A stretch of DNA of 64,000 nucleotides from assembly GCF_031458255.1 (NCBI RefSeq), contig NZ_JAVDYC010000001.1, positions 930,001 through 994,000 on the forward strand, read 5' to 3'. Of this stretch, positions 42,642 through 51,018 are shown in pieces (position 1 is the first letter of the stretch; every line of letters begins with the position of its first letter). The position numbers were made by a program, and so were the translations under genes. The notes beneath the pieces were generated by a model that saw only the letters and a list, made by a program, of their open reading frames with translations, had not been told where the DNA came from and did not search any database. This DNA comes from Catenuloplanes niger. GTDB taxonomy: Bacteria > Actinomycetota > Actinomycetes > Mycobacteriales > Micromonosporaceae.

Positions 42642-43092
42642 TCAGGCCGCCGGGCCGGCCCCGAACGTGCGGCGGTAGCCGGTCGGGGTGGTGCCGGTGG
42701 CCCGGCGGAAGTGGTGCCGGAAGTTCGCCGGGCTGCCCAGACCGCACGCCCGGCCGATGTGGTCGACATCGGCGCTCGTCGTCTCCAGCAGCTCACGTGC
42801 CCGGCCGATCCGCGCGGCGGTGAGCCACCTGATCGGGCTGACACCGAGCTGGGCGGTGAAGATCCGGGCGAACGTACGCTCGGAGACGCTCGCGTGCGCG
42901 GCCAGGTCCGCGACCGTCAGAGGGGCGTCGAGGTTCCGCAGCGCCCAGTCCATGGTGACGCTCAGCGCACCACGCTCGGGCGGCGCGGCCGGACGGGTGA
43001 CGTACTGGGCCTGGCCGCCCTCGCGGTGCGGTGCGGCGACGATGCCCCGGGCGACCCGGGTGGCCACCGCGGCGCCGCAGTCGAGGCGCAGG
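42642..43092 (-). pseudogene. GlxA-type AraC regulator, C-terminal half only
   Basis: The minus-strand frame ends at 42642 and encodes an intact double HTH (DLAAHASVSERTFARIFTAQ; IGRACGLGSPANFRHHFRRA). Before it is the end of a DJ-1/PfpI domain (LRLDCGAAVATRVARG, HREGGQAQY), as in GlxA-family regulators of about 320 residues. Similarity stops at about 43092, where a plus-strand gene fragment begins. The rest of the DJ-1 domain and the promoter are missing. A GTG at 43067 could still give a 141-residue HTH protein. Confidence 0.7.
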
Positions 43093-43390
43093 GCTGTCCG
43101 CCACCTCGCACTGGCTGGTCCTGGACGAGCTGACGCGGCAGCATCCGCGGGTCGACGTCGTCCGCGACCGGCGCTGGGTCGACGCCGGGCAGGTGGTGAC
43201 CAGCGCGGGCATCACGGCCGGCATCGACATGTCGCTGCACCTCATCGCCCGGCTGGACAACGTGGAGACGGCCCGGGCCGTGGCCGGCATGCTCGAACAC
43301 CCCTGGGACCCCGAGGTGTCACACCTCCCGGCCACCGACCCGGCCGACATCCGGCTCGCCCGCGCCGCCATCACACCACCCAGGGGGTGA
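43090..43390 (+). pseudogene. DJ-1/PfpI-family protein, C-terminal half only
   Basis: The plus-strand frame ending at 43390 matches the second half of a DJ-1/PfpI protein: GLSATSHWLVLDELTRQHP, VVTSAGITAGIDMSLHL, ARAVAGMLEHPWDPE. The first half, with the nucleophilic Cys elbow, and any start signal are missing. Similarity begins at about 43090, immediately at the truncated end of the divergent GlxA-type gene. Confidence 0.65.
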
Positions 43391-43425
43391 CCGGCGGGCG
43401 CCCGGTCACGGGGACGGTGCGGCCG

Positions 43426-44442
43426 CTACGCGTCGAAGGTGACGACCACCTTCTCGGCCGCGCCCGGGGTGGAGCCCAGTTCGAGCGCGCGTCGGGCGTC
43501 GGCGAACGGGATGCGGTCGCTGATGAGGATTTCGTAACGCTCCCAGTGGTCGACGAGGTCCTGGGTGACCTCGAAGATCTCGGTGGGGTAGCCCATGGAC
43601 AGCACGACGGTCAGCTCGGTGGTCAGCAGGCTGCCGAAGTCGACCGGAACCGGTCTCTTGTGGACGGCGACGATGCCGAGCGTCGCGCCGTGCTTGGCGT
43701 TGGCCAGCGCCGTTTCCAGCGCGGCCGGCGCGCCCGCCGCGTCGAGGTAGATGTCGGTGTCGGGGCGGGTGCCGCGCACGAAGCTGCGGGGAGCCTCGCC
43801 GTGGATCTCGAGCAGCCGCTGGGTCACGTCCTCCTCGGCGGAGTTGATGACGGCGTGGGCGCCGACCTTCAGGGCCTTGTCGAGGCGGTTGGGGACGATG
43901 TCGACGACGACCACGTGCGCGCCGCGCAACTCGTACGCGATGGCGGCGCCGAGGCCGACGGGTCCGGCGCCGAACACCACCACCCGGTCCCCCGGCGACG
44001 GGTTCGTCCGGTTGACCGCGTGGCCGGCCACCGCCATCGGCTCGTTGAGCGCGGCCACCTCGAACGGGATGTGCTTCGGCACGGCCAGCAGGTGGACGCC
44101 GGCCTTCGCGTCACGCACCAGCACGAACTCCGACAGGCCGCCCTGGGCGCCGCCGCTGCCGATGATGCCGTCACCGGCCGCCATCGGATTGAGCACGACG
44201 TGGTCGCCGACCGACACACCCCTGACGTCGGCACCGACCTCGACGACCTCACCGGCCGGCTCGTGGCCGAGCGGGGTCGCGCCCTGCCGCGGCGGAATGC
44301 CCCCGACCGAGATGTACAGGCCGTCGGACCCGCAGACACCGCAGGCGCGGATGCGCACCAGCACGTCGCGCGGTCCGGCGACCGGCCGGTCGACCTCCAC
44401 CACGGCGGTCTCGCCGGGCCCGGTCACCTGGATCGACTTCAT
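43426..44442 (-). CDS. Zinc-dependent alcohol dehydrogenase (MDR)
   Basis: This is a 338-residue enzyme. ATG at 44442 follows GGAGG. It has the catalytic zinc site ACGVCGSD and GHEPAGEVVEVG, and the NAD motif VVFGAGPVGLGAAIA. The usual four-Cys structural zinc loop is not evident. It ends the P450-ferredoxin-reductase series, 27 bases after the reductase, and could oxidise the alcohol formed by the P450. Confidence 0.88.
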   Translation of the reverse strand: MKSIQVTGPGETAVVEVDRPVAGPRDVLVRIRACGVCGSDGLYISVGGIPPRQGATPLGHEPAGEVVEVGADVRGVSVGDHVVLNPMAAGDGIIGSGGAQGGLSEFVLVRDAKAGVHLLAVPKHIPFEVAALNEPMAVAGHAVNRTNPSPGDRVVVFGAGPVGLGAAIAYELRGAHVVVVDIVPNRLDKALKVGAHAVINSAEEDVTQRLLEIHGEAPRSFVRGTRPDTDIYLDAAGAPAALETALANAKHGATLGIVAVHKRPVPVDFGSLLTTELTVVLSMGYPTEIFEVTQDLVDHWERYEILISDRIPFADARRALELGSTPGAAEKVVVTFDA

Positions 44443-44469
44443 CACGCCTCCACTTGATCGCATTAGTGA

Positions 44470-45651
44470 TCATTTACGATCGCCGCCCCCGCTGACGACC
44501 GGGCCCGCACCGTCCTGGCCGGCCGCGACCGCCTGCCGCCAGGACCGCAGCGTCTTCGGTGGCACGCCGACGCCGAGCACGCCGGCCAGCCGGTCACCCG
44601 TGCGGTACGCGGCCAGGAACCGGCGCTCGGCCGGGTCGCCCTCGACCACCTCGACCGCGTCGTGGCCGCGCAGGTAGCCGTACGCGTGGATCTTCAGGTC
44701 GTACTGGTCGGACCAGAAGTACGGCACCGGCGCGAACGGCTTGCGGGCCGCCGGGTGCAGCAGGTTGCGGGCCGCGGCCATGCCCTGCTCGGCCGCGTTC
44801 GTGCGGTGCTCGACGCGCATCACGGTGCCGAACAGCGGGTTGTGCCAGCGTGCCACGTCACCGGCGGCGTAGACGTCCGGGCCGGCCGCGCTGAACTCGT
44901 CGCAGACCACGCCGTCGGCGACGGTCAGGCCGCTGCCGTCGAGCCATTCGGTGTTCGGCACCGACCCGATCGCGACCAGCACCTCGTCCGCCTCGATCAG
45001 GGTGCCGTCGGTGAGCCGTACCCCCTGATCGGTGGTCTCGGCGACGGAGACGCCGGTGCGCAGGTCGACGCCGTGGTCGCGGTGCACGTCGGAGAGCACC
45101 CGGCCGGCCCGCTCGCCGACCGCGTGCGCCATCGGGACCGGCGCCGGTTCGAGCAGCACGACCTCGCAGCCCAGACCACGGGCGACCGCGGCCGCTTCGG
45201 CACCGAGGAACCCGGCGCCCACCACGGCCAGCCGGCGTCCCGGACCGAGCCGGGCCCGAAGGGCAAGAGCGTCCCCCACGGTACGCAGCACGTGCGCGCC
45301 TCGGCCGGGCAGCACGCGCGGCCGTACCCCGGTGGCGATGATCAGACCTTGGTAGGAGATCCGTTCGCCGGTGCTCAGCGCGACCGTGCGGGCCGCCGGG
45401 TCCAGCCCGGTGGCCCGCACGCCGAGCCGCAGGTCGAGGTCCAGCGCGGCCAGTTGTTCGGTGGTGCGCAGCGCGAGCCGTTCGGCGTCCCACCGGGACG
45501 CGAGGATCTGCTTGGACAGCGGCGGCCGGTCGTAGGGCGCGTCCAGTTCCTCGCCGATCAGCGTGAGCGGGCCGGTGAAACCCTCGCGGCGCAGCGTCTC
45601 GGCCGCGGCCAGGCCGGCGGCGGACGCGCCGACCACGACGACGTGTCTCAC
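44470..45651 (-). CDS. Ferredoxin reductase (FAD/NAD-binding, P450 redox partner)
   Basis: This is a 393-residue flavoprotein. GTG at 45651 follows GGTGGAGG and overlaps the ferredoxin stop (GTGA). The FAD motif is VVVGASAAGLAAAETLRR, the NAD motif VVGAGFLGAEAAAVARGLG, and the second FAD contact is VYAAGDVARW. It resembles putidaredoxin-reductase/BphA4-type enzymes that carry electrons from NAD(P)H to the ferredoxin encoded just upstream. Confidence 0.9.
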   Translation of the reverse strand: MRHVVVVGASAAGLAAAETLRREGFTGPLTLIGEELDAPYDRPPLSKQILASRWDAERLALRTTEQLAALDLDLRLGVRATGLDPAARTVALSTGERISYQGLIIATGVRPRVLPGRGAHVLRTVGDALALRARLGPGRRLAVVGAGFLGAEAAAVARGLGCEVVLLEPAPVPMAHAVGERAGRVLSDVHRDHGVDLRTGVSVAETTDQGVRLTDGTLIEADEVLVAIGSVPNTEWLDGSGLTVADGVVCDEFSAAGPDVYAAGDVARWHNPLFGTVMRVEHRTNAAEQGMAAARNLLHPAARKPFAPVPYFWSDQYDLKIHAYGYLRGHDAVEVVEGDPAERRFLAAYRTGDRLAGVLGVGVPPKTLRSWRQAVAAGQDGAGPVVSGGGDRK

Positions 45652-45845
45652 GCCTCCACCAGCCGGATCGCCGCGGCCGGGCAGACCGCGGCGGCCTCAC
45701 GCGCCGCGTCGTGCCGGTCCGGGCCGGGCTCGGCGTCGAGCACGATCGCCACGCCGTCCTCGTCGCGCTGGTCGAACACGTCCGGTGCGACCATCGCGCA
45801 CTGCCCGGCGGCGACGCACTTCGGTTCGTCGAACTCCACGCGCAT
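45648..45845 (-). CDS. 3Fe-4S-type ferredoxin (P450 electron donor)
   Basis: This 65-residue ferredoxin has C10-VAAGQ-C16, then APDVFDQRDEDGVAIVL, and C55-P (VCPAAAI). The CxxxxxC...CP layout, lacking a fourth clustered Cys, is typical of actinomycete [3Fe-4S] P450 ferredoxins. The ATG overlaps the P450 stop (TGATG) and its own stop overlaps the reductase GTG, so the three proteins should be made in matched amounts. Confidence 0.9.
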   Translation of the reverse strand: MRVEFDEPKCVAAGQCAMVAPDVFDQRDEDGVAIVLDAEPGPDRHDAAREAAAVCPAAAIRLVEA

Positions 45846-47050
45846 CACCAGGTCACCGCCAGCGACCTCAGGCCGTAGGCGACGCCCTCCATCGCGAACG
45901 GCACCTCCTCGAACGGCACCGCCGGCGCGAGCGTGGGGATGCGGCGGTAGAGCGTGCCGTAGACGACCTGCAGTTCGACGCGCGCGAGGGACTGGCCGAG
46001 GCACTGGTGCGCGCCGTAGCCGAACGCGTGGTGCGAACGGGCCGGGCGGGTGAGGTCGAGCACCATCGGCTCGGGGAACTCGGCCGGGTCGTAGTTCGCG
46101 CCGGCGAGTTCGAAGATGACGCCGTCACCGGCCTTGATCACCGTGCCGTGCAGCTCGATGTCCGCATCGGCGATGCGCCGCACGCCGGTGTGCACGATCG
46201 TCAGGTAGCGCAGCAGTTCCTCGGCCGCGTTCGCCACGAACCGCGCGTCGTCGGAGCGCTCCCGCAGCAGCGCGAGCTGGTCCGGGTGCCGCAGCAGCGC
46301 CAGCGTACCCAGGGAGATCATGCTGGCGCTGGTCTCGTGGCCGGCGATGAGGATCGCGTTGGCCATCATAATCGCCTCCGCGCGGCTCATCTCACCGGCC
46401 CGCACCCGCCCGGCCATCTCGGAGATCACGTCGTCACCCGGGTCCGCGGTCTTCGCGTCGAACAGGTCCGCCAGGTAGCCGCCGAGCGCGCGCCCGGCCG
46501 CCGCGGCCTCCTCCGGCGTCGACTCGTGGCTGATCAGCGCGTGGCTGGCGGTCTGGAACAGCTCGTGGTCCTGGTACGGCGCGCCGAGGATCTCGGTGAT
46601 CACCATGGTCGGCACCGGCAGGCCGATCGCCTGCACCAGGTCGGCCGGGTTCGGTCCGGCCAGCATCTCGTCGATCAGCCGGTCGAGCACCTGCTGGATC
46701 CGCGGCCGCAGCGCCTCCACGCGCTTGACCATGAACGGCGCGTTGACGGTACGCCGCAGCCGGGTGTGCTCCGGCGGGTCGGTGTTCGTGATCAGCGGCG
46801 GGTGGTGCGGCGCGGACGCGGCCCGGGCCCGGGTCATGTGCGGATATCCGGGCCGCTTCTCGTCGATGCTCAGCCGCGGGTCGTTGAGCAGCGCGCGCTG
46901 GTCCGCGTGCCGGGTGACGAACCAGGGCGTGCTGCCGTCCCAGATGCGCACCTTCGCGACCGGCGGCATCGCGCGGATCGTCGCCGAGGGTGCGAACGGG
47001 CAGGCCGCCTCGCGGGGTGACGGATACTCCGGTATCAGGGTCTCGGACAT
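45845..47050 (-). CDS. Cytochrome P450
   Basis: This 401-residue soluble P450 has the I-helix motif LIAGHETSASM (acid/Thr pair for O2 activation), the K-helix EELLR, and heme-binding FGYGAHQCLGQSLAR with the axial Cys. The start is ATG at 47050 (MSETLIPEYPS); another ATG lies 9 bases upstream. It resembles bacterial class I P450s such as the CYP105/107 groups. It leads an operon with its ferredoxin, reductase and an alcohol dehydrogenase. The substrate is unknown. Confidence 0.9.
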   Translation of the reverse strand: MSETLIPEYPSPREAACPFAPSATIRAMPPVAKVRIWDGSTPWFVTRHADQRALLNDPRLSIDEKRPGYPHMTRARAASAPHHPPLITNTDPPEHTRLRRTVNAPFMVKRVEALRPRIQQVLDRLIDEMLAGPNPADLVQAIGLPVPTMVITEILGAPYQDHELFQTASHALISHESTPEEAAAAGRALGGYLADLFDAKTADPGDDVISEMAGRVRAGEMSRAEAIMMANAILIAGHETSASMISLGTLALLRHPDQLALLRERSDDARFVANAAEELLRYLTIVHTGVRRIADADIELHGTVIKAGDGVIFELAGANYDPAEFPEPMVLDLTRPARSHHAFGYGAHQCLGQSLARVELQVVYGTLYRRIPTLAPAVPFEEVPFAMEGVAYGLRSLAVTW

Positions 47051-47121
47051 GGGACCCATGCCAGCAGCGGCGGCTGACACGGGCCGGACCCGGACCTGAC
47101 GCGACGCTGACGTGACCGGCG

Positions 47122-47802
47122 TCACTCACCCAGCAGATAGCCGAACCCGCGCCGGGTCCGGATGAGCGCGGGCCCGGTCAGGTCGACCTTGTGCCGCAGG
47201 CGCGACATCAGCCGCTCGATCGCGTTGCTGCCGCGCGCCTCGCCCCACACCTGCCAGGCCACCTGGTCCTTGGACAGGACCCGGCCGGCGTTGTGCAGCA
47301 GGTAACGCAGCAGCCGGTACTCCGCGGCCGTCACCTCCAGCGGCCGGTCGCCGCGCCACGCCTGACAGGTCACCTCGTCGAGCAGCAGGTCGCCGTGCCG
47401 CAGCACCGGGTCCCGCACGGCGTCGCGCGCCCGCAGCAGCACCTCGACCCGGGCCAGCAGCTCGGCGGCCCGGCACGGCTTGGTGACGTAGTCGGCGACC
47501 TCCGCGCCGATCTCCGGCACCAGGTCGTCGAGCGACTCGCACCACGTCACGCACAGGATCGGTGGCTTGTCGGCCAGGGCCGGACGGTGGTCGGCCAGGT
47601 CCAGCAGGTCGGGGATGTCGACGTCGACGATGAGCAGGTCGTAGTGCTGGGCACCGAGCAGCCCGACGGCCGCGGCGCCGGTGTCGACCGCTTCGACCAC
47701 GTATCCGGACGAGGCCAGACTGCCGGCGAGCGAGCGGCGCAGGTCCAGCTCGGGGACCGCGGCCAGCAGCCGGCGACCGTACGGAGTGGATCGGCTCACC
47801 AC
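47122..47802 (-). CDS. OmpR/PhoB-type response regulator
   Basis: This 226-residue protein has a receiver domain with acceptor Asp in LLIVDVDIPDLL and Lys in YVTKPC. The C-terminal winged helix is intact (LEVTAAEYRLLRYLLHNAGR ... LMSRLRHKVD ... RTRRGFGYLLGE). No kinase gene is adjacent. It lies 71 bases upstream of the P450 operon on the same strand and may control it. The GTG start at 47802 lacks a strong ribosome-binding site. Confidence 0.85.
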   Translation of the reverse strand: MVSRSTPYGRRLLAAVPELDLRRSLAGSLASSGYVVEAVDTGAAAVGLLGAQHYDLLIVDVDIPDLLDLADHRPALADKPPILCVTWCESLDDLVPEIGAEVADYVTKPCRAAELLARVEVLLRARDAVRDPVLRHGDLLLDEVTCQAWRGDRPLEVTAAEYRLLRYLLHNAGRVLSKDQVAWQVWGEARGSNAIERLMSRLRHKVDLTGPALIRTRRGFGYLLGE

Positions 47803-47848
47803 TACAGCCTAGTTTCGATCGCTTTGCGGCGCTGTGCCGCATCGGTGG

Positions 47849-47882
47849 CGTGCCGCCCCGCGCCGGCGTGCGAGGCGGCACG
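47849..47882. terminator. Hairpin after the aldo/keto reductase
   Basis: A 9-bp inverted repeat (CGTGCCGCC / GGCGGCACG) with a 16-base loop begins just past the minus-strand stop at 47892 and precedes the response-regulator start. Confidence 0.5.
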
Positions 47883-47891
47883 TGCCGCTGG

Positions 47892-48779
47892 TCAGCCGGC
47901 GGCGGATCCCGTCGGGCGTCCGATCCGGTCCAGCTCGTCGAGGTCCTCCGCGGCGAGCGTGAGCGCCGCGCCGGCGGCGTTCTCCCGCAGGTGTGCCACC
48001 TTCGAGGTGCCCGGGATCAGCAGGATGTTGGGTGAGCGGTGCAGCAGCCACGCGAGCGCGACCGCCATCGGGGTGCTGCCGCGCCGCGCCGCGACCGCGG
48101 ACAGCGCGTCCGACTGCAGCGGGGTGAACCCGCCGAGCGGGAAGAACGGCACGTACGCGATGCCGTCGGCGGCGAGCCGGTCGATGAGCGCGTCGTCGTG
48201 GCGGTGGGCGAGGTTGTACATGTTCTGCACGCTCACGATCGGCGCGATGGCTCGCGCCTCGTCCACCTGCTCCGCGGTGACGTTGGTGACCCCCAGCTGC
48301 CGGACCAGACCCTCCTTCTGCAGCGCGACGAGCGCTTCGAACGGCTCGGCCAGCGAGGCGGCCCGCGGGCCCTGCGCGTCTCCCATGCGCAGGTAGACCA
48401 GGTCCAGGCTCTCCACCCCCAGGGTGGTCAGGCTGTCGAGCACCTGCTCGCGCAGCTCCTCCGGCCGGCGGGCGGTGGGCCAGCCGCCCTGCGCGTCGCG
48501 GCGCCCACCGACCTTGGTGGCGACGAGCAGCGACGGCGGGTAGGGGTGCAGCGCCTCCCGGATGATGTCGTTGGTGACGCGTGGCCCGTAGGCGATGCTG
48601 GTGTCGATGTGGGTGACGCCGATCTCGACCGCCGCGCGGAGGACGGCCAGCGCTCCCTCGCGGTCGGCGGGCGGTCCCATGACCCAGGGACCGGCGAGTT
48701 GCATGGCGCCGTAGCCGAACCGGTTGACCGTGGAGTCACCGAGGTTCCAGGCGCCGCCGGGAAGGGATGGAGACGACAT
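47892..48779 (-). CDS. Aldo/keto reductase
   Basis: This is a 295-residue TIM-barrel oxidoreductase. ATG at 48779 follows GAAGG. It shows the family catalytic-Asp/Tyr region (HIDTSIAYG), Lys in LLVATKVGG, and the NADPH motif region IPGTSKVAHLRENAAG near the C-terminus. It probably reduces aldehydes or ketones in the cytosol. An HxlR-like palindrome lies about 90 bases upstream. Confidence 0.88.
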   Translation of the reverse strand: MSSPSLPGGAWNLGDSTVNRFGYGAMQLAGPWVMGPPADREGALAVLRAAVEIGVTHIDTSIAYGPRVTNDIIREALHPYPPSLLVATKVGGRRDAQGGWPTARRPEELREQVLDSLTTLGVESLDLVYLRMGDAQGPRAASLAEPFEALVALQKEGLVRQLGVTNVTAEQVDEARAIAPIVSVQNMYNLAHRHDDALIDRLAADGIAYVPFFPLGGFTPLQSDALSAVAARRGSTPMAVALAWLLHRSPNILLIPGTSKVAHLRENAAGAALTLAAEDLDELDRIGRPTGSAAG

Positions 48780-48867
48780 GCGTGCACCTTCGTTCGTGTA
48801 GTAGCGGGCGGTCGTACCGCCCAGCGGGTTGCTTCTACACGTTAGGAGGGCAACTCTCCATCGGGGA

Positions 48868-48890
48868 GTACGCACTTGGAAGTGCGTTAC
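48868..48890. promoter_or_regulatory. HxlR-like operator upstream of the aldo/keto reductase
   Basis: GTACGCACTT and AAGTGCGTTAC are inverted arms around GG (one extra T). The form, GTAC half-sites around a short AAGT core, resembles HxlR-family binding sites. No HxlR gene is adjacent, so the regulator would act from elsewhere. Confidence 0.5.
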
Positions 48891-48983
48891 TCACCCGCTC
48901 GGACGACGGCGGTGCCCGGCCGGCCTCGAGTCGCCGGCCGGGCACACCACGCGACGCGCCCCGGGGGCCGCCGCGTCATGCCG

Positions 48984-50297
48984 TCAGGCGCGGTGCCACT
49001 TCTGGTTGACGCTGCCCGCACAGTCCCAGATCTGCAGCCGCGCGCCGTTCTCCGGGAACCAGTCCTTGATGTCGAGGCACTTGTCGGCCTGCGGGTTGAC
49101 CACGTCACCGGCCTCGGTGAGCACCCATTGTTGCGCCGGGTTCCCGCTGCACCGGGCCAGTTGGACGGCCGCGCCGCTGTCCCTCGAACCCCAGGCGACG
49201 TCCACGCACAGGTTGTCCCTCGTCATCAGCGTCCCGCCGGAGAAGGCCCACCGCTGCGCGTCGGTGCCGTTGCAGTCCCAGATCTGCAGGGGTACGCCGT
49301 CCGCGAAGTCCGCGTTCGGCACGTCGAGGCACTTGCCGTTCCAGTTGCTGACGAGCGTGCCGCCGGTGGACGGGTCCGCCGCGCCCCGCTGGGCGGGCGG
49401 CGCCGGCTCGGCCTGCGGGGCCTCCTGCTGCTGGATCTGCTGCGGCGGCTGCTCGACCGGGCCCGCCGGCGGCGGCGTGGTGCCGTTCCCGTGGAAGGTG
49501 ACCGTGAAGCCCGTGCACTCGTCGCACTCGAACATCGTCTGGTTGCCCGCCATCGCGTCCATCTTGGACCAGCTGTACGCCTTGGGGCACACGCCGGCGA
49601 CCGCCCGGCTGTAGTCGGTCTCCGCGTCCCGGTTCGGGTTGACACAGTTCACCGCCCGCCCCTGGTCGTCCCGGACCAGGTTCGCCGCCGGGCAGCTGGG
49701 CAGGAACGGCTTCGCGCAGCCGGCCACGCCGCAGTGCTGCGAGCCCTCCTGCGGCGCCGCCCCACCGGTCGGCGTGATCGTGACCGGCAGCGACACCGCG
49801 TTGACGTAGCTGATGTTGTACCAGACCGCGGTGAGCGCGTCGGACGGATCGAAGTTGAACTCGGCGAGGCTCACCGGCTGCTCGGAGTTGATCGCGCAGT
49901 GGTCGGCCGCGTTGCCGCAGTCACCGACCGCGCAGTGGAACGTGCTGCCCGGCTCGCCGGCGCACCCCTGCCGGGCGAAGAACTTGCCCCGCCAGTGCCC
50001 CGGGCCGGAGTTCTCCGGGATCTCGATGGTCGCCCGCTGTCCCGGCTCCAGGACCGGGAGGCTGCCGAAGTTCTGCGACCCGTCGGCGTTGACCGTGCTG
50101 CCGATCCAGAGCTTCTCGCCGCTGTCGTTGACGAACGTGACCGTGTGGTTCGCCGCCGCGGCCGCCTTCGTTTCACCGGTGAACCCGTCGGTGAGCCCGG
50201 CGATCTGCATGCTGGCGACCAGCAGGAGCACCGCGACGGCGGTCAGTACCGCGGCCAGCGAACTGCGTCCCGCGAAGGAAAAGTCTCTACCCGGCAT
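48984..50297 (-). CDS. Secreted thaumatin-like protein with ricin B lectin domain
   Basis: This is a 437-residue exported protein. A long signal or membrane anchor spans residues 15-45. A thaumatin-like beta-sandwich covers about 50-275, with many disulfide Cys (TFHCAVGDCG, CPAANLVRDD, CPKAYSWSKMD). A Gln/Pro/Ala linker follows. Residues 320-437 are a ricin-type beta-trefoil (CLDVPNADF, AQRW, AQQW, NQKWHRA). Thaumatin folds can bind or cleave beta-glucans and act on fungi. ATG at 50297 was chosen; GTG at 50306 is an alternative. Confidence 0.87.
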   Translation of the reverse strand: MPGRDFSFAGRSSLAAVLTAVAVLLLVASMQIAGLTDGFTGETKAAAAANHTVTFVNDSGEKLWIGSTVNADGSQNFGSLPVLEPGQRATIEIPENSGPGHWRGKFFARQGCAGEPGSTFHCAVGDCGNAADHCAINSEQPVSLAEFNFDPSDALTAVWYNISYVNAVSLPVTITPTGGAAPQEGSQHCGVAGCAKPFLPSCPAANLVRDDQGRAVNCVNPNRDAETDYSRAVAGVCPKAYSWSKMDAMAGNQTMFECDECTGFTVTFHGNGTTPPPAGPVEQPPQQIQQQEAPQAEPAPPAQRGAADPSTGGTLVSNWNGKCLDVPNADFADGVPLQIWDCNGTDAQRWAFSGGTLMTRDNLCVDVAWGSRDSGAAVQLARCSGNPAQQWVLTEAGDVVNPQADKCLDIKDWFPENGARLQIWDCAGSVNQKWHRA

Positions 50298-50368
50298 AAC
50301 CCTCACTCTCGCCGGGATCGGTATGACCGGTCTACGTCCCCGAAAGGGTCTCTCAGCGCCCCCTCGGG

Positions 50369-50947
50369 TCAGGCGGCACCGCGCCGCGCGGAGCCGATCA
50401 CCCGTTCGATCAGGTCGTCGACGAACGCGGGCGAGGCCGGCTGCCCGGCATAGGTGACATGGACCAGAACCGCACCGGTGAGCAGGGCGAGGACCGGTTC
50501 GACGTCGGCGGGGCCGAGGTGGGTGGTCAGGACGGCCCGCATGGCGCGCGTGCCGGTCTCGTAGAGCCGCTGGCGCAGGTCGGCCACGTCCTGCCCCTGG
50601 CCGGCGTGTTCCACCACGCCGGCCAGGAGCCGGTCCAGATGGCCCTCGGCCAGGTCGTGCGCGAAGTCGAGCAGGGACGCGCGCAGGTCGGCGCGCAGAT
50701 CACCGGTGGCGGCCGGGTGGTCCGCCTCGTCACAGATCAGTTCGATCGAGGCGCGGATGAGGTCGAACCGGGTCGGCCAGTGCGCGTAGACGGTCGCCTT
50801 GGAGTAGCCGGACCGGCGCGCCACCTCCGCGTGGGTCACGGCGTCCCATCCCCCCGCGACGAGCAGCTCGGCGGTGGCCCGCACGACGTCCCGGTGGGTT
50901 CGCAAGATCCGGGGATCGACCCCGGCGGACGAGTCGGTCTGCACCAC
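50369..50947 (-). CDS. TetR-family repressor
   Basis: This is a 192-residue regulator with HTH EVARRSGYSKATVYAHWPTR. It is divergent from the metallo-beta-lactamase/CMD pair. A palindrome at 50981-51001 lies between them and is the likely operator. The C-terminal domain is the usual helical ligand pocket. Confidence 0.9.
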   Translation of the reverse strand: MVQTDSSAGVDPRILRTHRDVVRATAELLVAGGWDAVTHAEVARRSGYSKATVYAHWPTRFDLIRASIELICDEADHPAATGDLRADLRASLLDFAHDLAEGHLDRLLAGVVEHAGQGQDVADLRQRLYETGTRAMRAVLTTHLGPADVEPVLALLTGAVLVHVTYAGQPASPAFVDDLIERVIGSARRGAA

Positions 50948-50980
50948 CGAAGCTTAGACGCCGTGATGACACCGGATCAC

Positions 50981-51001
50981 TACTGGACAGGTTGTTCAGT
51001 A
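50981..51001. promoter_or_regulatory. TetR operator palindrome
   Basis: TACTGGACAG-G-TTGTTCAGTA is an imperfect 21-bp palindrome (outer TACTG/CAGTA and inner ACA/TGT match). It lies between the divergent TetR (50947) and MBL-fold (51019) genes, 18 bases before the latter's ATG. Confidence 0.6.
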
Positions 51002-51018
51002 GTTGCCATGATGTCTAC

